This document shows, piece by piece, positions 13,395-24,100 of a DNA stretch of 64,000 nucleotides. Both the position numbers and the translations under genes were made by a program. The notes beneath the pieces are model-generated. The model made no database searches and was not told the DNA's origin. It saw nothing but the letters and a program-made list of their open reading frames with translations. This stretch comes from Drosophila pseudoobscura (taxonomy: Eukaryota; Arthropoda; Insecta; Diptera; Drosophilidae), in assembly GCF_009870125.1 (NCBI RefSeq), contig NC_046681.1, positions 11,669,001 to 11,733,000 on the forward strand, read 5' to 3'. Position 1 is the stretch's first letter; each line of letters starts with the position of its first letter.

Positions 13395-14720
13395 ATGCCA
13401 CAAGGCGATATGGCCACAATGGGCCATCGACATGTCCTATGCGATGGGTGTCAGCGACACGAGTTTCCTGGCCGCAGATACCGCTGCCTGCGTTGCCGCA
13501 ACTACGATCTGTGCGGGGACTGCTACGATCAATGTGTCCAGACCGAGCACCATCTGATGGATCATCCCATGCAGCTGATACTGCTGGAACCGCAGTCAGT
13601 TCCAGAGCTAGCGAGTGACAGCGATGCCGTGGAACAATTGCACATGTCCAACTGCTACACCTGTCCGTATTGCAAGGTAATGGGCTATACGGCCAAGGGC
13701 CTCATCCAGCATGTGTACGGACTGCACAGCGAGGACGATAGCTATGTGGTGTGCCCCATGTGTGCCTGCGCGCCGGCCGCTAATCTGAGAACAATGCAGA
13801 ATCTATCACGTCATCTACTGACCAATCACATTGACTATGCGAATTTCCTGGAGCCGAATACACCACCGCTGCCCGCACTACCGCCAGAGGCTGCCACTAG
13901 CTCGAGACGACTACGACGACGGAATCACACGCGTCTGCTGCAGCAGCAGCAGCAGCAACAGCAAGAGGATGCTGCCTACGCGCAATTGGTTAATACCGGA
14001 CAATTCGCTACAGATGATACATTTCTCGATCTGTCCAATGTGCAAATAAGCAACGACTTATTGAATAATCTACGCAGTCTTTATTCCGACGAAGAAATTG
14101 CCAATATGACGGGGAGTAGTGCATCAACTTTGAACCCTACTGGAAGAACCAGTTCGCCTCCAAGCACTCCAATCACTCCGGTGGTTCCACACCCAGAGAA
14201 ACCGAAAAAAGAGCGCCGCCCTAAGGCAGATCGTTGTCTACTAACAAAATGGATGGCTGGCCAGCAAAAGCAATGGAAGATCTCTTCAAAAGCTAGCAAG
14301 TCCCGGGAGAAACAGGCACTCTTTACCGAACAGATACTCCTCTCGATGATGTGTGATAAGCATTTGGAGCTGCCGGAGATAGAGCCAATTGACGATACAT
14401 TGGAATTGAAGCTGTCCGAAACAGAATCAATCGAAACCATCGAGCCGAATCAATCCGAGACAGAGGAGCCCCTGAAAACTGGAAAGGTTCTAGAGCCCAT
14501 GTTAGCTGAAAAGGATCTGACTCGGCTGAAAACTGAAAAGGTTCTAGAGCCGAAGATATCCCAGGTCATGTCATTGATGGCCATACCCTGGACCCAGGCC
14601 TTTATGGCTTCTCAGACGAATGATTGTAATAGCTCGGCCATAAAGCAGTTCATTCATCTGATAGGCGCAACTACAGATGAGACCCAAGTAGATGAAATTA
14701 ATCAGGAGCCTTTAGATTGA
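13395..14720 (+). CDS. KCMF1-like ZZ zinc-finger protein (probable E3 ubiquitin ligase family)
   Basis: Intronless gene of 441 residues from ATG 13395; ATGs at 13410 and 13419 are possible alternatives, and the in-frame codon at 13359 is TTG. Residues about 8-60 form a ZZ-type zinc finger (CDGCQ, YRCLRC, YDLCGDCY, then HxxDH). Residues about 85-160 match the C2H2-like KCMF1/Di19 region (CPYCKVMGY, CPMCACAP, a pair of Cys/His fingers). The conserved KCMF1 C-terminal helix is visible as LFTEQILLSMM near residue 315. A glutamine run lies near residue 190. The family includes human KCMF1, which acts in ubiquitination. Lack of introns and a diverged tail of Glu/Thr-rich repeats suggest a retrocopy-type paralog rather than the main fly ortholog. 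Such KCMF1 paralogs exist in flies; I cannot say which one this is. Confidence 0.9.
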   Translation: MPQGDMATMGHRHVLCDGCQRHEFPGRRYRCLRCRNYDLCGDCYDQCVQTEHHLMDHPMQLILLEPQSVPELASDSDAVEQLHMSNCYTCPYCKVMGYTAKGLIQHVYGLHSEDDSYVVCPMCACAPAANLRTMQNLSRHLLTNHIDYANFLEPNTPPLPALPPEAATSSRRLRRRNHTRLLQQQQQQQQEDAAYAQLVNTGQFATDDTFLDLSNVQISNDLLNNLRSLYSDEEIANMTGSSASTLNPTGRTSSPPSTPITPVVPHPEKPKKERRPKADRCLLTKWMAGQQKQWKISSKASKSREKQALFTEQILLSMMCDKHLELPEIEPIDDTLELKLSETESIETIEPNQSETEEPLKTGKVLEPMLAEKDLTRLKTEKVLEPKISQVMSLMAIPWTQAFMASQTNDCNSSAIKQFIHLIGATTDETQVDEINQEPLD

Positions 14721-15585
14721 GGCCAACCTCCTGACATTTAATGGCTATTGCTGTTTTCTTTTTTTTTTAATGATTTTTCTGAGTTCCCTTTGCACAAAAC
14801 ACTTGAAAATTATTGTGATAGTGAAGTTAATATGGATTATTTTTCGGTCTTTATGAAATTATATAGGGTTTTGTGAAACTAGGATTCTAGCTTAGAATAA
14901 AACCTAACAAAGCAAATATATTCAATTGTGGTTTACGATCACAGCCGATTATCATGTTCATATACAAAGTATGTATATGAGAACGGCATTAGATATACAT
15001 ATTGTGCATCTAAATACTAGAGGTGGAAAACCATCGTAGCATTTGGTAGGTCCCTGTCGCGGCGCTATCTATGCCAGCTCTGAACTATCGTTGGTTTTAG
15101 ATAGTTTTGTCACATAAAAATCACATTACTTAACGAGGGGGAACGTAACTAATTTTCTTAGTCAATATATATGATCATATGGTTTATGTAAATTATACAA
15201 TATATTTTATATGTCCTTTGGTATGGCTGCTCGCAATAGACACGACGAATCGGTCCAACCGTTTGGGAGAATTTTTTATAAAATATATTCCATATTATGT
15301 TTGAAAATGATATTATGGGAGAGTCAAATATACTTTACTTTTTATAAAACAAAAACAGTATATATCAGTGCATCTTTCAGCCGATAAGCAATTACATATT
15401 TTCCGAAATTTCTTCTTGGTTTCTGAGTACTCAGAAATTTTTGTAAAACTGTAGTAAACTCTGTTTCAAAATTCCCATATACCCGAAACGAACAGAAATT
15501 CAAAATTAGTCAATCAAAATTCTCAGCAATTAAGCAAATTTTAAGAAATACAAAATTTTCGTTTCTTATTTATACTCCTTCTAAA
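14721..15585. other. AT-rich spacer with a dispersed repeat copy
   Basis: No gene is seen. Polyadenylation-type AATAAA is at about 14897. About 15225-15450 shares a string of words with 18860-19050 (ATATTATGGGA, TTTTTATAAAAC, GCCGATAAGCAA, TTGGTTTCTGA.TAC), so it is a copy of the same repeat. It ends about 130 bp before the next gene and may supply part of its upstream region. Confidence 0.5.
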
Positions 15586-16208
15586 ATGGATTGTTGCCTG
15601 GGACGCCAGTCGGAGAGGCGCGAATACAAGCGCGAGGACAAGCGCGAGGACAAGCGCGAGGACAAGCGCGAAGAGAAGCGCAAACAAAAGCGGGAACAAA
15701 AGTCGGAACAGAAGCCGGATGATTTGAACGAAACCGAATTGGCCAAACTGTTGGACCTGGAGTTTGAGCACATGCGTCGTCAGGCTCAAGCAATATGCCA
15801 GACGCTGGTCCATCCAAGGGACCAGAAATGCTGCCGAACCCAGCTCGAAAACGTCTCAAGGCTAAATAATTCATACTCTTTGGAAATAAAAAAGAACGTA
15901 AATATATTTTTGAAATTTTATCTCAAGGCACTAAGATGGACGCAGCTAAATCAACCGGTGGAACTATACAAGAAGTGGGTAAGTGTCATCCAAATCCACC
16001 GACGATTGGGATTACTGATGGGGGGGGGGAATCCTTCTTGCAGTACCCCACGGACAGCGACTCTAAAGAAAAGTGTGTCTGGATGGAACCGGGGAAATGT
16101 TTTTTCGCCATGAAAGAGTTTGAGGATGGCTCCATAATTATGTACCAAGCCACGGCCAAAGATCCCTCTGCCAAATGGACTTCGAACGGTCTCAAGGCAT
16201 TAAGATAG
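15586..16208 (+). CDS. Unrecognised basic protein with KRED repeats, two exons
   Basis: Exon 1 is 15586-15978 and exon 2 is 16044-16208. The 65-bp intron has a GTAAGTG donor and a TTCTTGCAG acceptor, both phase 0, and gives 185 residues. Without the splice the frame runs into a low-quality tail; with it, exon 2 continues in a different frame with clear coding character (EKCVWMEPGKCFFAM and onward to a natural stop). Residues about 12-45 are almost only Lys, Arg, Glu, Asp and Gln in repeats of four (KRED), followed by a probable helical region with a Cys-Cys pair near residue 86. No signal peptide or membrane helix. I do not recognise the family. The ATG has a good AAAATGG context. The intron contains a run of ten G. 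Confidence 0.7.
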
Positions 16209-18272
16209 TATATTTTTTGATTTTAGGCTACTTTCGAAATTCGCAGTGTACAGCAATGTTTCGATAAGTTTTTTTTTTTGTAAAGCATTAATTACAATAA
16301 ATAACAACAAAAGCTTAAGACTGAGCCGAAAAATATTAATTTTTTCACCAATTTGCATCATTTGAATCCCTAAAGAAATTAAGTCTTTGTATTACTTCTC
16401 ATCTAACGAATTTGAAGTTAATTTAAGCCAAAAGCAGTGCTCAAGCATTACTGAAACAGTCGTGTGGTTGCTCAAAGCTTAAGGAGATTGATGAAGCGTC
16501 CGTTTGCTTGCTGCAATTTCAACCGTTTTGATTGTCTAAATCCCCGGTCATAATGTTAGTGGAGAAAACTGTATAAGCTGCTATCCCCTCGAATAATTTC
16601 CTAGCAGCTGATGCGTTTGCATAAATCTTTTGATGGCAATGCCAAGGGGCGGAGGCAAGACGCGACTGCGAACTAATTAAAACGATTGCCACTTAAAACG
16701 CTGGGAAAACGCTGCTCGGCAGCTTTTGTTGCGGGGATTTTCCGGCAGCCGGCAGCCAGCAGCAAAAGCTTACAGTTTTTAATGTTTGCGATTTGTTGTG
16801 TTGTCTTGTCCGCTCTACGCTGTCCCTGTCTTGATTTGCTTTGAAGAATTAAATGAATGCATAAAATATTAAAATAAATGGATTTCCGTGGGGGATTTAC
16901 ATTTACCATTTGGGTACTTGTAGCAAATGAAAATGGAAATGGTAATACACGAATGCCAAATAGCTAAAGTATTGTCTTAATATGAAGATGATTCTTGTTC
17001 GTACTTCTCCCTTCTATAGGGATCTCTACTTTTTCTATCTTCTGGCAGAAACAGCCACAATTAAATCTTGACTTGTTGGCTATCACTTTACCATTGCTGT
17101 TCTCAATAAATTTAGTTTTCTCCTCCACAAGCCTATATGAAGCGCCCATCTCGTTCAATCGCCAAAGCCTACTCAGGACGTTTGGGATCACTGCTTGCAT
17201 ATTTTATTGTTTTTGCCAAGACCTCTTTAACTGAATTGAACAATAATACAACTTTAGAAGCATTTCTCTCCCCACCTTTGTACAAGCACGTTCTTCCTTC
17301 AATGCTTTGCTAGCCAGAGATTTAGCTTTGTTTAATTGGATTTTTAATAAACAATCTGAAAAATCTTTTGACAATCTTTTGGCCACTGGACAATAGCCCC
17401 CTGACCACTGCTTATTATACTTCTCGAAAATTGGCAATGTTCTATAACATTTTTTCCATTTTTGCAGAACGAATACTTACATATATCCCTCTTTGTCTTG
17501 TTCATAATTATTAAACATTCAAAATATATAATTCTCAGCCGGAATTGCGACCTTTTGGTTGTACCAAACAGCAAAAAATGATTCGCTTTGGGATGGACAT
17601 GTTCTAAAAATAAAACTATTATTATTTTCGGCAGCCATAGGCAGATCTCTGAGAATACCTTTAAGAATGTTTATAAACAACAATTGAAACCAGATCGCAC
17701 ACGCCCCACAAGATGCACTTCAACAAAACAAGGAAACAACTGTTTTAAGCCAGACATTTTCCAAAGGTCAATTTCCACAACTATATTAAATGAACACATT
17801 TTTAACAAATAGCTAAAAGCGTATAAATTGTTAGAGCACAATCAATTTAAGCTAAGCTTTGAGTTTTTACGTCTTGTAAAAACTTTTGCTTCACAAAACA
17901 GGCGCCAAAACTTGTTCACTTCATCTTTTTTAACAAGCTGCAAGAAATATGAGAGCAACACAAAGCGGCAATTACTTCCATACTCAGTGAGGTATTAGGA
18001 ATCGATACCACACAAAAGTTTTAGCAGACTCTGACATGAAATTTTGAATTAAATGGAACTAGATTGGCAATTGCCCATCTGTGAGGTAGCTGAGGTGCTT
18101 TTCATGGCCGACTTTTGTCATAGTTAGAGAATGCAAAATACGAAAAGAAAGCCTTACTTTGACAGAATCCCAGATAGATACTCTCTTAAACTATAGATTC
18201 TTGAGGAGGAGTTGCAAAAATTAGGTTGAAAACAGGGAAATATGTGTGCAATCAATAGAAAGGCAATGATGT
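16209..18272. other. Spacer with a possible decayed gene on the minus strand
   Basis: About 16209-16960 shows no gene. Between 17574 and 16964 the minus strand has three open stretches of about 76-78 codons: 17574-17344 in one frame, then 17437-17204 and 17200-16964 in a second frame, the latter two separated by one TAA. Composition (Lys-, Ser-, Cys-containing, soluble) is more protein-like than the surroundings, but no splice model joins them, and the 17437 opening codon is TTG. It may be a decaying gene or chance. 17600-18272 shows nothing definite. Confidence 0.3.
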
Positions 18273-18526
18273 GATCTTGGAATAGTTGTTCCTCCGCAAA
18301 TAGTGCATGTTGCTCCGCAGGGATATCCTCCAGAGATTTCTGATATTACTACCCATGGGTATCATCCAAATATAGGCCAAGTTAACCAATTATGACCACC
18401 ATAGAATGTTCTTGCAACATACTGCCCATTTAAGGGCCTTGCGACGCAGTATTGCCTGTAGCTAAAGTCCTTACAAACTTCCAATGGTCACCATCAAGGC
18501 ACAAACTCGTAGAATCCGCTGCAGAA
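18273..18526 (-). pseudogene. Decayed coding fragment, Tyr/Gly/Cys-rich
   Basis: One minus-strand frame reads as protein over about 85 codons with three in-frame stops: two close together near the start and one in the middle. Preserved stretches include FSYRQYCVARP, ARTFYGGHNWL and SGGYPCGATCTICGG. A CAG acceptor-like site precedes it. The residue content (aromatic, Gly, paired Cys) resembles a small secreted protein. The parent family is not recognised and there is no intact copy in this window. Confidence 0.4.
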
Positions 18527-18825
18527 ACATATTTTTAAATATTTTTTTAATAACCAATTAAATCTGTCTTGAGTCCACAAGGCTTACCATTAATTTTATT
18601 TCGGTTTCGGCATCAGCTTTGTGACCAACGATAAAGTTTCTTGGAATTTTCCTTACGAGTTCATAGTTTAATTCACTGAAAATTGATAACCGCATAAAAC
18701 TGACCAGAATTTTTGCAAAATCGAATAGAAATATAATTTTTTCGTAAAAATTGCAAAAACCCAAGGTTTAGAAGACGATCTCATGAATACGCGTTGATAA
18801 ATTTGTATACCCAATACTCACAATG

Positions 18826-19056
18826 AGCCTAGGGGTATATTATTACTATTTGGTTTCTGAAGATAATATAGTAGCTGACCACCAAATTCAATCGAATCGA
18901 AGCTTGTATTATTACGCCCTTGAAAATAATATTATGGGACAATCCAATCAATCTTATCTTTTTATAAAACATATATCATTGGGACTTTTAGCCGATAAGC
19001 AAGTACATAATTGCTGAAATTTCTGCTTGGTTTCTGAATACTACGAAATTGTTCTA
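18826..19056. repeat. Second copy of the ATATTATGGGA repeat
   Basis: It matches 15225-15450 in order: CAATCGAATCG, TTGAAAATAATATTATGGGA, TTTTTATAAAAC, TTTTAGCCGATAAGCAAG, TGGTTTCTGAATAC. It lies about 430 bp upstream of the small secreted gene at 19487. No ORF. Confidence 0.55.
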
Positions 19057-19486
19057 AAACTGAATGAATTAAAAACCGAACAACTATGAAGTAATTTCAA
19101 AAAATCAAATACTTGTCTTGACTCCTCTAGTGAAAAATATAAATTAAAAAAATAAAATATGACACAGAAGAGAGCAGGGTATGGAAACTGATGTGGAAAA
19201 TACTTTAAAGTATGAGTGCGGCAGTCCCTGATACCATGACGACGAGATTATGGGGCATCAAGTGCGCTAAAAAAAGGTAAAGATTAATCGCCAATTAAAT
19301 TTTGTCTGTATATGATCGGCACAGACGACTTTTGGGAACTCTGTGGAATTCAGAGAAATAAGCCAAAAAGTTCCCCGAATAAACCATAAAATGCTGATCT
19401 GCCGATAGCATTTTAATGCTCTGATTCCGTGTATAAAAGCGTGTCTTTCTGCTCGATTGGCTTTCATTATTGAAATATCAATCAAC

Positions 19487-19814
19487 ATGAAAATACTGGT
19501 GAGTGAGAACTCGGACAAAAAAAATTTCTAACGAGTAAACGATATGTTCCTTGCAGAAAATTTTGATTCTATTGTTGGTGTTGGTGGCCATAAATGAAGC
19601 ATCTCATCACCACCATCATTGCAGCCATTACAGGCATTCCAGCCATCACAAGCATTGCAGAAAACGTCCCAAGCATTGCCGTTCCACAACAGAGGCACCG
19701 CCAGAGCCAGAGCCAGAGCCAGAGCCTGAGCTCCAAACCATCAATAATCCTCCATCATCTAAACTTTATGAAGTCGTGAACATGGACGCCCGTGGATTTT
19801 GGAAGAGTGGATAA
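19487..19814 (+). CDS. Small secreted His-rich protein with C-terminal ARGFW motif
   Basis: Exon 1 (19487-19498) encodes only MKIL; donor GTGAGT. Exon 2 (19557-19814) follows a TTGCAG acceptor. The product is 89 residues: a signal peptide to about residue 20 (ending NEAS), a run of five His, a His/Cys/Lys/Arg stretch, a Pro-Glu repeat (EPEPEPEPE), and a C-terminus LYEVVNMDARGFWKSG. A TATAAAAG box is at 19432, about 55 bp before the ATG. The C-terminal ARGFW word recurs in the minus-strand gene at 24101-24385. The His and Cys clusters could bind metal, but that is only inference. Function unknown; one of the small-secreted-gene cluster. Confidence 0.8.
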
Positions 19815-20144
19815 TAGAGACCTGGATTCCAGTTCTACTGCATAAAACATAACCTAGTACTAGGCTAAGTATAACACACATACTAAAGCTTTAAGGGTAC
19901 ATCATTAATATTAAAGAGCATTGATCTTTTACCCCAGCAATTTGTTTAGTTTCGATCTGATCCCTGGACCAGTGCTATCTCCAGTTAAATATAATGTGCA
20001 TAGGTCCGGCTTATCAGTCCACCAACACCCATACTACATCGACATATAATAATTTCTCTCAGACATCGCTATAAAGCAATCAATCCCCCTTTGGTGACGA
20101 CCAGTATACTTCGGATCGCAAACCGAGTCTCTTAGATCCGAGCC

Positions 20145-20677
20145 ATGGGCCATTTGATACGTTGGAGGTAACATCAGTGAATAAATAAACCTCGGGCTAC
20201 TCGTATACAGTCTGTCGTTTCAGCTGTCTTCTGATCGTACTGGTATGTTCTGGTACTCGAGGGGATGATGACCAATACGGCACCGCTGGTCGCCATTTGT
20301 TGGCGATCTACTCAAATCCAGATGTCAATCGAGCCACAAAGGAAAGGAATCTTCGGGAGATGGCACAGTTCTATGACGCCTATCAAGATCAAATCGGCTT
20401 AACCTCAGAGGAAAGACTACGTGCTGAAGAACTGCGAAAGCGATACACTGAGGCCATCCAAACTGGCGTCTTGGCGGAGGGTGAAACTTCTCGGGAGGGC
20501 ACCATTGGACCCATTGTTGCCAAGTACATTGTCGAGGGTGTTGTGGATCTGGCGAAAGTCGTTGAAAGTCATAGAAGTTCATCAGCAAAGGGAATCGAGA
20601 TAAATCGTATAATTACAATTATTTTATTTATTTTTTGCCTTTTTTCTAGCGGTATGTTCAGGTCAAAGTATTTTTAG
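20145..20677 (+). CDS. Turandot-family humoral stress protein
   Basis: Turandot proteins are small secreted haemolymph proteins induced by heat, infection and other stress in Drosophila. Exon 1 (20145-20167) starts MGHLIRW; a 56-bp intron (donor GTAACA, acceptor TTTCAG) restores Ser, and exon 2 (20224-20677) continues. The product is about 158 residues with a signal peptide (CLLIVLVCSG). The family signature is visible: LLAIYSNPDV near the mature start, YDAYQDQIGLTSEERLRAEE in the middle, then IGPIVAKYIVEGVVDLAKVVE. A TATAAAG box is near 20071. Usual family length is about 120-145, and here the last 30 residues are hydrophobic and unlike other Turandots. An internal 43-bp GTATAA...TTTCTAG segment near 20608-20650 could be a small intron changing that tail. 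Which Turandot it corresponds to cannot be told. Confidence 0.8.
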
Positions 20678-21812
20678 ATTTTTTGTTTCTTTAATACATT
20701 TTGTATAATATATATACCTATATCAATCATTAAGCGAAACACAAAGAACCACAAGATTAAGAAAATAATGAATCACACAGATATAAAGAAATTCGCTGAT
20801 AAGAAAACGAGGATCAGTCGGATCAATCGTTCGATCGGTAACGATCGTTCCTTGCGTTTCATGCTAAAAGTATGATCGAACACATATCGAACCAACATAT
20901 CGCGCTGTTTGGTTCGAACATGTTCGTTCTCAAAGTTCTTAGTGTCATCTGAACAACTCAAACGAACATGTTGATGATGATCAAGCTAATTCGATCATAC
21001 TCAATGCAATTCTCTGATACTTGTACTCCTGAAAAATACTCTTATCGGTCTCCCATGTCATCTTTTCTCACTTAAAAACTTTATTCTTTACTTCAATACA
21101 CATTGAGTAAAGAGCTCCTAAAATCATTGGAGTAAAATATATCGTTGTAGAGGAGCTTAAGGTCAACCTCAAGGACCCGTAAGTGATGCATTTGGTATCT
21201 TTGACACATTTTTATAAATAGAAAATTCGACAGCAAATATAAAAGTATTCTATGGAAATCGAATTCCAAAGAATACTCGATCATACCGAATGCAAGTTTT
21301 TTAAAGCATCTTCTAAGGTCTAAGATTGAGAGAGCATCTTTTGGGGTTTTATTGTCTAATACTTAATGCATAGACACTGCCAAAAATTATGCTTAAAAGA
21401 TCACAAAGTTACGGAGGAAACAGATCACATCATCAGCAAAAGTTATGCCATATAAAATACAATCCCTGAATCACACAAGTACAGATAAGGCATTTGGCTA
21501 ATCTGTTTTGATTTGTTTTGTAAAAAAAAGCGAAAGAAATCAACGAAATGGCAGAGGCAGGTCACAAGACCCCATGGGTCCAATCTTTGTCAATAGAAAA
21601 TGTCATTTCATCACGGCAAATTAATCTACAACGAAACGAGTCAGGCTTTGGGGTCGTTTTCGGAATACATAGGTGATAACAAATGAAAAAATCTACTCGT
21701 ATAAACAATCTTTGTTTTTATTATTTTGTTATGTTCGCAGTATTGCTATAAAAGCCTCGTCGTCCGGCGATTATCAATCAGTTAGAACTTGAGTCTAAGC
21801 AATCAAATCACC
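20678..21812. other. Spacer with TCGAAC repeat copy and the promoter of the next gene
   Basis: About 20800-21000 is a copy of the TCGAAC/ATGTTCG dispersed repeat (TCGATCGGTAACGATCG, GGTTCGAACATGTTCG, AATTCGATCATAC). 21576-21812 is a block repeated upstream of the gene at 23376. It includes CAATCTTTGTCAATAGAAAA, AACGAAACGAGTCAG, ACTCGTATAA, a TATAAAAG box at 21747 and an ATCAGTTAG initiator-like word about 30 bp later. No gene between 20690 and 21812. Confidence 0.55.
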
Positions 21813-22163
21813 ATGAAATTCTTCGTAAGTCTTAAGAAAGATTCAGGATTTTGTGTTTGCTATAGCATCTATTTTTTCTCCTCCTTTTAGATTATTTTCT
21901 TCGCCTTGATCGTGGCTGTCTTCGCCAACGGATACGGTGGTAGCCAGGGACGTAGAGAGCAAGGATTCGGTCAGCAGGGACATGGCCAGCAAGGCTTCGG
22001 CCAGCAGGGACATGGCCAGCAAGGATTCGGCCAGGGCGGCCATGGCGGACAGGGCGGCCAGCAAGGTTTCGGCGGTCATGGTCAGCAAGGACACGGCCAG
22101 CAAGGTTTCGGTGGTCATGGTCAGCAAGGACACGGCCAGGGCGGACATGGCGGACGTTATTAA
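21813..22163 (+). CDS. Small secreted Gly/Gln/His-rich protein, copy 1
   Basis: Exon 1 (21813-21824) encodes MKFF; 66-bp intron with GTAAGT donor and TTTTAG acceptor; exon 2 is 21891-22163. The product is 94 residues: signal peptide [14 protein letters not shown], then repeats built on [10 protein letters not shown] and GGHGG. No Cys. Short tandem DNA repeats underlie the protein repeats. A close paralog lies at 23376-23682 with the same promoter and 3' flank. Glycine-rich secreted proteins of this size include glue, cuticle and antimicrobial peptides, so the role is open. Antisense and +1-frame open reading frames here are by-products of the repeat. Confidence 0.85.
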
Positions 22164-23375
22164 ACAATATTGATTAAAAAAATACAAAAAACACACAATA
22201 TTTTGCATTATTTCGGGTACTATATTGGGTATAAAGACCAAAGCCTTACTGGGAGAGAGAGTATAGCGAGAGGTTCCTGACAACACCTCGAACCGGCCAT
22301 CAAACTGCACAAGACCGAACATGTGTGATCCTCTTTTGATCTTCGATTTCTGTGAGCGGAACTGGTACGTACACGCTGCCACTGATCGATCAGATTCGAT
22401 CATACTAAAATGCAACTTTCTGATGGATTAAACACTTGCAACTGCCACGGTAAACAATATACCTAGGGGAAATTCACTCAGTTTCCGCCAAGCACCTTTA
22501 TGATCAGTGATTCAAGATATATAGAAGGCAATAAGTAATTGTGAAGAAATCAGTCCGATTGTAGGAGTACTTTTAATTAAAACCATAATTCTGTCATAGA
22601 CTTCTGTCAATTGATTTCAATAATACCAAAGGTCTTTCTTCACAAGCAATAAGAGATAATAGGTAGTGAAAAACTGGATTTTTATAAGCCACAAACAGTT
22701 TTTAAGAGAAAGAGAGAGAGAGATCAATGCTAATATGGGAGAATAATTGCCTCATAAACAACAGTGCGAATTCAGAAAAAAAATTTCAGCTAATATACAC
22801 AAGACACAAATCTAACAAGATGACAAGAATTGAAAGTAGAACCAGAACCTACGACTATTGCATTCTAATTGTAAGTGAGAGGCCAGCGTTCTTTGATGCC
22901 CAATCAAAAATTCAATTATTTTGTTGTTTTTTTGTGGAAGTTCTATGTGGGGGAAAACCCTGAAATGGGAATCAAGGCATTGGTTTTCCTTATAACAAAT
23001 ACTCATAGATAGTGAATGAATCTTACACGCAAAAATTGCCAGAGATCTGCTTAATAACCCAAAACCCTGATGGCTCATAGACAATGATGTGCAAAAGAAT
23101 TTAATTCTGGCCCTGCGCTATCTGGTGGAGGCTACGGGTCCAATCTTTGTCAATAGAAAATGTCATTTAATCCCGGCAAATTAATATACAACGAAACGAG
23201 TCAGTCTTTGGGGTCGTCTTTCGGTATAGGTGATAGTAAATGAAGTCTACTCGTATAATATGCAAAACAATCTTTGTTTTTATTATTTTGTTATGTTCGA
23301 AATCTTGGTATATAAGCCTCGTCGTCGGCCGTTTGGCAATCAGTTAAGAGCTTGAGTCCAAGCAATCAAATCACC
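22164..23375. other. Spacer between the two glycine-rich copies
   Basis: 22164-22465 is the duplicated 3' flank (matched at 23683-23930) and includes a copy of the TCGAAC repeat. 22890-23138 resembles the region upstream of the gene at 25525 (about 25180-25420) and ends with TCTGGTGGAGGCTACGG, which also occurs in that gene's coding part at about 25650, so it looks like a decayed copy of that locus. 23136-23375 is the duplicated promoter block with a TATATAAG box at 23309. No intact gene. Confidence 0.55.
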
Positions 23376-23682
23376 ATGAAATTCTTCGTAAGTCTAAAGA
23401 AAATGTCGTGAAAGATTCAGGAGTTTGTGTTTACTAAAGGATCTTCTTTTCTCCTCCGTTTAGATTATTTTCTTCGCCTTGATCGTTGCTGTCTTGGCCG
23501 CCGGACCCGGTAACCACGGCGAACATGGACAGCAGGGACATGGCCAGCAAGCAGGAAGCCATGGCGGACAGGGCGGCCAGCAAGGTTTTGGCCATGGCGG
23601 ACAGGGCGGCCAGCAAGGTTTTGGCCATGGCCAGCAAGGCAACGCCCAAGGACACAACAAGGCCGGACATGGCGGACATTAA
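23376..23682 (+). CDS. Small secreted Gly/Gln/His-rich protein, copy 2
   Basis: Exon 1 (23376-23387) encodes MKFF; 76-bp intron with GTAAGT donor and TTTAG acceptor; exon 2 is 23464-23682. The product is 76 residues with signal peptide [14 protein letters not shown], then GQQGHGQQ and [12 protein letters not shown] repeats ending KAGHGGH. It is a tandem duplicate of the gene at 21813. About 240 bp of upstream sequence, the first exon, intron ends and about 250 bp of 3' flank all match, while the repeat region has changed length. Such duplicates probably share expression. Confidence 0.85.
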
Positions 23683-24100
23683 ACAATATTGATTGATCAA
23701 ATACATAAACGACACTACGAAAAATGCAATCCTTAGAATTATTTCGGGTACAAATTGGGTAGAGAAAACAAAGCCTTACTGGGAGAGAGTATAGCGAGAG
23801 AATCAAAGTGCACAAGACCGAACATGTTTGATCCTCATTTGATCGATTTGTACACGCTGCTGCTGATTCGAACAGGTTGGATGATAAATTCTGATAGCAC
23901 TTACTACTGACACAGTAAACAATATACCTTTATTTTAGACGACTATATATCATAAAGATTTTACTTTGTTTTTACGATACCAGCAACTTTACTTCAACTT
24001 GACTTTAACAAACAATTTTGGTAAAAAGATAATCCGTTTTAAAAGAAGAACAAGAATCTACGAGTGCTGTACTGAGATTCACATACACACACATATAACA

